DNA of 10,728 nucleotides from Campylobacteraceae bacterium (GTDB lineage: Bacteria; Campylobacterota; Campylobacteria; Campylobacterales; Sulfurovaceae): contig JALSQJ010000140.1 in NCBI GenBank assembly GCA_026985495.1, positions 1 through 10,728 of the forward strand, in the 5' to 3' direction. Within the stretch, counting starts at the first letter, position 1, and each line of letters begins with the position of its first letter. Under the pieces are notes generated by a model. The model did no database searches. It was not told the DNA's origin and worked only from the letters and a program-made list of their open reading frames with translations. Shown here in pieces: positions 7,406 through 10,728 of the stretch. Both the position numbers and the translations under genes were made by a program.

Positions 7406-8545
7406 CTACTCATCTGCACTTATTTTTAAATCAAAAATATCAACATCTGGTTTAACATTACTTTTCTCCTCTTTTTCAGCCATTAAATTTTGTAGTTTCA
7501 ACTTCATATCAGAAGGGTTTGTTGAGTGTTCAAGTACAACATCAATATCAACTCTTCCATTTTTATACAACTCCAAAAGTGCTTGGTCAAATGATTGTGA
7601 ACCATAAATCTCTTTACCCTCTTCAATTGTATCTAAAAGTTCATAATCTCTATTTTGAGCAATTAAATCAACTATTCTAGGGGTCTGTTTCATCACCTCA
7701 ATAGCAGCAGCTCTTTTCCCATCTACTGTTTTTACTAAACGCTGACATACAACGCCTGAAAGAACTGAAGCTAAAGTAATACGGATACGATTTTGCTCCT
7801 CTTTTGGAAACATTCCTATCACTCTATTGATAGTCTCTTTTGCATCAAGAGTATGAAGCGTAGAGAATACTAAGTGACCTGTATTGGCAGCATGAAGTGC
7901 AATCTCAATAGTTTCTAAATCACGCATCTCCCCAATTAAAATAACATCAGGGTCCTCCCTTAATGCACCTTTTAGAGCATTGGCAAATGAAAGAGTATCT
8001 TGTCCCACTCCCCTTTGAGAGATGAGAGACTCTTTATCTTTATGAACAAATTCAACAGGGTCTTCAACGGTAATAATATGCTTTTTCTTTGTACTATTAA
8101 TATGATTTAACATCGCTGCCAATGTAGTTGATTTTCCTGAACCTGTCACCCCTGTTACTAAAACCAAACCACGATGCATCTCTGAAAGCTCTTGAATAAT
8201 ATAGGGTAACTGCAACTCTTCTAAGGTTAAAATTTTAACTGGTATAACCCTTAAAACAGCAGAAAGTCCATCTATCTGATAAAAAAAATTCACCCTAAAA
8301 CGGCTATTTTCATCTAATATATAAGTGGTATCCAACTCTTTTCTAAAGGTTAAATCTTTATACTGCTTTTCAGTTAAAATCGCTCGTGCTATCCCATCTA
8401 ACTCCTTATGAGTCATAAACTTATCTCCAAGTTTTAATAGGTCTCCATTGACTCGCAAACGAATAACTGCACCCGATTTTAGATGTAAATCACTTCCATT
8501 ATTATGTAATAAGTTTTTAAGATAAAATTTTAATCTATTTTCCAT
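7406..8545 (-). CDS. pilT: PilT/PilU-family type IV pilus retraction ATPase
   Basis: A hexameric secretion-type ATPase that depolymerises type IV pili at the cytoplasmic face of the inner membrane. It has 379 residues. The N-terminal PAS-like region begins with SDLHLKSG (18-25). Walker A is GVTGSGKS (132-139, Lys138), the Asp box is ITVEDPVEF (158-166), Walker B is VILIGEMRD (201-209, Glu206) and the His box is TGHLVFSTLHT (222-232). The C-terminal part reads TPRIVDLI...QSFDQALLELY...NPSDMKLKL; it lacks the AIRNLIRE block of true PilT and looks closer to PilU-type proteins, so the symbol is a family label. A C-terminal tail of about 28 residues is charged and probably disordered. No other pilus gene is in the window. 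The start has no clear Shine-Dalgarno. It is transcribed divergently from the DJ-1 gene. Confidence 0.9.
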   Translation of the reverse strand: MENRLKFYLKNLLHNNGSDLHLKSGAVIRLRVNGDLLKLGDKFMTHKELDGIARAILTEKQYKDLTFRKELDTTYILDENSRFRVNFFYQIDGLSAVLRVIPVKILTLEELQLPYIIQELSEMHRGLVLVTGVTGSGKSTTLAAMLNHINSTKKKHIITVEDPVEFVHKDKESLISQRGVGQDTLSFANALKGALREDPDVILIGEMRDLETIEIALHAANTGHLVFSTLHTLDAKETINRVIGMFPKEEQNRIRITLASVLSGVVCQRLVKTVDGKRAAAIEVMKQTPRIVDLIAQNRDYELLDTIEEGKEIYGSQSFDQALLELYKNGRVDIDVVLEHSTNPSDMKLKLQNLMAEKEEKSNVKPDVDIFDLKISADE

Positions 8546-8576
8546 TTTTATATATACTTTATTAATTATTTATAAA

Positions 8577-8582
8577 ATTATA
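8577..8582 (-). promoter_or_regulatory. Promoter -10 box of pilT
   Basis: TATAAT on the minus strand in a very AT-rich 115-base divergent region, 31 bases before the pilT ATG. The predicted leader is about 25 bases and lacks a purine-rich ribosome binding site. High AT content makes chance matches likely, so confidence is moderate. Confidence 0.5.
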
Positions 8583-8635
8583 TCTTAATTAAATTAATTA
8601 ATATTTTAAAAAGATTTTTTTACCCAATTTTGCGT

Positions 8636-8641
8636 TATAAT
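8636..8641 (+). promoter_or_regulatory. Promoter -10 box of the DJ-1-like gene
   Basis: TATAAT in the context TTATAATTCGCC, 19 bases before the ATG at 8661. It shares the ten bases TATAATTCGC with the rplY promoter. An upstream T-run (about 8615-8621) could act as the T-rich element that stands in for a -35 in this phylum. The leader would be very short, about 13 bases, holding AAGGA. Confidence 0.65.
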
Positions 8642-8660
8642 TCGCCAAAAAGGAAAGAGA

Positions 8661-9227
8661 ATGGCATCTGTATTATTACCCTTAGCTAAAGGGTTTGAAG
8701 AGGTTGAAGCAGTTAGTTTAATTGATGTGTTAAGAAGAGGTGGTATAGAGGTTCGTACTGCTCATTTAGATGGAGATATGGATAGTGAGCTTGTATTGGG
8801 AGCCAATGGTATTACTATTAAAGCTGATACCTCTATTGCTAATGTAGTCTCAGAAGATTTTGACATGATACTGCTTCCTGGTGGTTGGGACGGAACTTAT
8901 GCCCTTGCAGATAATGAGTCTGTTCAAAAACTCCTCAAAGAGTTTAAAGCACAAGAGAAATCTATTGGTGCTATCTGTGCAGCTCCTTATGCATTAGATA
9001 AAGCTGGTGTTTTAGGAGATGAGTTCACCTGTTACCCAAGTGTTGAAAATGAGATAGGAAAAGAGGGATACAGAAGTGATAAAAAAGTAATTATAGATGG
9101 AAACATTATGACCTCAAGAGGACCTGGAACGGCACTCTGTTTTGGTCTTGAAATTGTTAAACACTTAGTAGGAGAAGAGAGCTATAAAGCAGTTAAAGAG
9201 GGAATGCTTATAGATTTTTGTGACTAA
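8661..9227 (+). CDS. DJ-1/PfpI family protein, YajL-like
   Basis: A 188-residue cytosolic protein of the DJ-1/ThiJ/PfpI superfamily, in the DJ-1/YajL branch. Proteins of this branch respond to oxidative and carbonyl stress; the exact activity (chaperone, glyoxalase or deglycase) is disputed for the family, so I give none. The nucleophile-elbow cysteine is Cys106 in GAICAAPYAL (103-112). The partner Glu16 lies in LAKGFEEVEAVSLIDVLRR (8-26), and SRGPGTAL (152-159) is the typical oxyanion-side loop. LPGGWDG (72-78) is also characteristic. At the position of human DJ-1 His126 it has Tyr125-Pro126 (TCYPS), as YajL-type proteins have an aromatic there. AAGGA precedes the ATG by 6 bases. It appears to be a single-gene unit, divergent from pilT and followed by a hairpin before dnaE. 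Confidence 0.92.
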   Translation: MASVLLPLAKGFEEVEAVSLIDVLRRGGIEVRTAHLDGDMDSELVLGANGITIKADTSIANVVSEDFDMILLPGGWDGTYALADNESVQKLLKEFKAQEKSIGAICAAPYALDKAGVLGDEFTCYPSVENEIGKEGYRSDKKVIIDGNIMTSRGPGTALCFGLEIVKHLVGEESYKAVKEGMLIDFCD

Positions 9228-9267
9228 AATCTACTTCTCTTTTCCATTGACCTGAGTTCGACAAAAT

Positions 9268-9293
9268 AGTTCACCTATTAAAATAGGTGAACT
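9268..9293 (+). terminator. Hairpin after the DJ-1-like gene, possible terminator
   Basis: A perfect inverted repeat, AGTTCACCTA and TAGGTGAACT, gives a 10-bp stem with a 6-base AT loop. It lies 41 bases after the stop codon in the 150-base gap before dnaE. The T-tract is not adjacent on the plus strand; the first is CTATTTTT at 9304-9311. On the minus strand the stem is followed by ATTTTG. It is therefore an imperfect intrinsic terminator, or a stabilising 3' structure. I see no other element in this gap except the dnaE promoter. Confidence 0.5.
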
Positions 9294-9336
9294 CTTAATC
9301 CAACTATTTTTCACCCATTCCTAAAAATAAATATGC

Positions 9337-9342
9337 TATATT
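9337..9342 (+). promoter_or_regulatory. Promoter of dnaE (extended -10)
   Basis: TGC followed by TATATT forms an extended -10 (TGnTATATT; TG at 9334-9335), 35 bases before the dnaE ATG. The start of transcription would be near 9349, with a leader of about 29 bases holding the AAGG ribosome binding site at 9367-9370. Confidence 0.5.
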
Positions 9343-9377
9343 CAAAATAATAAAATCATAAAATTTAAGGCAAACCA

Positions 9378-10728
9378 ATGTCACAAGAACCAAACAATAA
9401 TACTCCTAAATTTACCCACCTACACCTACATACTGAATACTCAATGCTTGATGGTGCAAATAAAATCCCTATTCTAGCAAAAAAAATTAAAGAGCTAGGA
9501 ATGGACTCGGTAGCCATGACCGACCATGGAAATATGTTTGGAACGATTACCTTTTATAATGAGATGAAAAAGAGTGGTATTAAACCTATTATCGGAATGG
9601 AAGCTTATATTCATAATGAAGAAGAGATAGGAGATAAATCTACAAGAAAGCGTTTTCACTTATGTCTATATGCTAAAAATGATATTGGCTATAAAAATTT
9701 AATGTATTTAAGTTCACAAGCTTATATGAATGGATTTTACTACTATCCACGTATTAACTGGAAGATGTTAAAGGAGAATAGTGAAGGTCTTATATGCTCT
9801 TCTGCTTGTCTGCAAGGTGAGATAAATTGGCATCTGAATTTAAGTGAAAGAAATATTAAAAATGGAGCAAAAGGGTATGAGGAGGCTAAAAGAGTAGCAC
9901 TTCGATATAAAGAGCTTTTTGGTGATGACTTTTATATGGAGATTATGCGTCATGGAATTGACCATCAATATAATATTGATAAACAGATTATTCAAATTGC
10001 ACAAGAGACAGGCATTAAAATTATCGCTACAAATGATACTCACTATACCGTACAAGAAGATGCTGATGCTCATGAAGCATTTATGTGTATTGCTATGAAC
10101 AAACTATATGATGACCCAAACCGTATGCGTCACTCTGTTCACGAGTTCTATGTTAAATCACCTGAACAGATGGCTGAACTATTTGCTGATATTCCAGAAG
10201 CCATAGAGAATACCCAAGAGATAGCCAATAAATGTAACTTAGAGATTAAACTTGGAAACCCAACACCTCCTAACTTTAAATTTGCTCAACAGGTTGCTAA
10301 AGATGAAGGAATAGATCTTCCTGAAGACAAAGAGTACTCCCTAGAGAATGATAAAGTTCTATTTATACACCTATCAAAGAAGGGGCTTAAGAAGAGATTA
10401 AAGATAGTTCCAAAAGAGAAACATCAAGAGTATAGAGATAGATTACAAGTTGAGATAGATATTATTAATAATATGAAATTCCCAGGGTATATGCTTATTG
10501 TTTGGGAGTTTGTTATTCAAGCAAAAAAAATGGGAATTCCTGTAGGACCAGGTCGTGGGTCGGCAGCAGGTTCCCTTGTTGCTTACTCACTTGAAATTAC
10601 CGATATTGACCCTCTTCCTTATGGTCTGCTTTTTGAGCGTTTTTTAAATCCAGAGAGAGTATCTATGCCCGATATTGATATGGATTTTTGTCAAGCAAGA
10701 CGGCAAGAGATTTTGGATTATGTTATCA
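9378..10728 (+). CDS. dnaE: DNA polymerase III alpha subunit, N-terminal part (runs off right edge)
   Basis: The replicative polymerase catalytic subunit. The frame is open for 450 codons from the ATG at 9378 (AAGG 7 bases upstream) to the window edge, out of about 1,160-1,200 expected. Residues 12-290 are the PHP domain: [14 protein letters not shown] (14-27), MTDHGNM (47-53), MEAYIH (74-79), FHLCLYAK (93-100), SSACLQGE (141-148) and ATNDTHYT (217-224). All nine metal ligands of proofreading-competent PHP domains appear to be present (His16, His18, Asp25, His50, Glu75, His94, Cys144, Asp220, His222). The polymerase palm begins with [18 protein letters not shown] (388-405), the beta-NTP-binding loop, and [18 protein letters not shown] (420-437) holds the catalytic Asp432 and Asp434. 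Fingers, beta-binding and OB domains lie beyond the edge. No frameshift is present. It appears to have its own promoter. Confidence 0.97.
   Translation, partial: MSQEPNNNTPKFTHLHLHTEYSMLDGANKIPILAKKIKELGMDSVAMTDHGNMFGTITFYNEMKKSGIKPIIGMEAYIHNEEEIGDKSTRKRFHLCLYAKNDIGYKNLMYLSSQAYMNGFYYYPRINWKMLKENSEGLICSSACLQGEINWHLNLSERNIKNGAKGYEEAKRVALRYKELFGDDFYMEIMRHGIDHQYNIDKQIIQIAQETGIKIIATNDTHYTVQEDADAHEAFMCIAMNKLYDDPNRMRHSVHEFYVKSPEQMAELFADIPEAIENTQEIANKCNLEIKLGNPTPPNFKFAQQVAKDEGIDLPEDKEYSLENDKVLFIHLSKKGLKKRLKIVPKEKHQEYRDRLQVEIDIINNMKFPGYMLIVWEFVIQAKKMGIPVGPGRGSAAGSLVAYSLEITDIDPLPYGLLFERFLNPERVSMPDIDMDFCQARRQEILDYVI

Noticed and set aside
7401..7410. AGTAGCTACT palindrome at the pilT stop as a terminator
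   Set aside because: It is a perfect palindrome with no loop, so it cannot form a stable hairpin. The following T-run is better read as part of the next promoter.
7335..7607. Plus-strand open frame across the pilT end and the small-gene promoter
   Set aside because: The Ser/Phe-rich translation is typical of a shadow, and it would run through the minus-strand promoter and the pilT C-terminus.
9840..10073. Minus-strand hydrophobic open frame inside dnaE
   Set aside because: It lies opposite the conserved PHP domain; its hydrophobicity is a by-product of reading polar codons in reverse.
1..10728. CRISPR array, tRNA/rRNA genes, insertion sequence or prophage
   Set aside because: No regularly spaced repeats, cloverleaf-like or rRNA sequence, transposase motif or terminal inverted repeats were seen. 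The coding content is core genes with uniform composition.

Overview
The window is AT-rich and gene-dense, and looks like chromosomal core sequence from a member of the Campylobacterota (epsilonproteobacteria), most plausibly a Sulfurovum-like or similar non-flagellated lineage. The evidence is the codon and base composition, the protein flavour (DXS, PheA, LysA and DnaE all read as Campylobacterota-type), the promoters made of a good -10 box with no recognisable -35, and the gene order rplY-pth-LptF/G permease-lysA-pheA-hisC-dxs. That order matches, from memory, the Campylobacter jejuni Cj0311-Cj0321 region with some genes missing.

Minus strand, read from about 8545 down to 1: a PilT/PilU-type retraction ATPase with its own promoter; a two-gene unit (a 65-residue membrane protein translationally coupled to a 265-residue membrane-anchored coiled-coil protein), both of unknown function; then a long tight run starting at a clear promoter: rplY (ribosomal protein bL25), pth (peptidyl-tRNA hydrolase), an LptF/LptG-family permease, lysA (diaminopimelate decarboxylase), pheA (chorismate mutase/prephenate dehydratase), hisC (histidinol-phosphate aminotransferase) and the 5' third of dxs, which runs off the left edge. 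Most gaps in this run are 6-17 bases, and hisC and dxs overlap by 8. Only lysA has a longer leader (81 bases), which may carry an internal promoter and a tiny ORF.

Plus strand, from 8661: a DJ-1/YajL-type protein expressed divergently from pilT, a hairpin that may end its transcript, and the first 450 codons of dnaE (DNA polymerase III alpha), which runs off the right edge.

The genes serve translation (bL25, Pth), envelope building (LPS transport permease; DXS supplies isoprenoids; LysA gives lysine, and its substrate meso-DAP is a peptidoglycan building block), aromatic amino acid and histidine synthesis (PheA, HisC) and replication (DnaE). I see no mobile element, CRISPR array, tRNA, rRNA or defence system, and no gene-free stretch longer than 150 bases. 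No clearly new system is present. The points most worth a second look are the missing flagellar genes between hisC and dxs, the altered ACT-domain effector motif of PheA, the intact metal site in the DnaE PHP domain, and the unrecognised membrane/coiled-coil gene pair.
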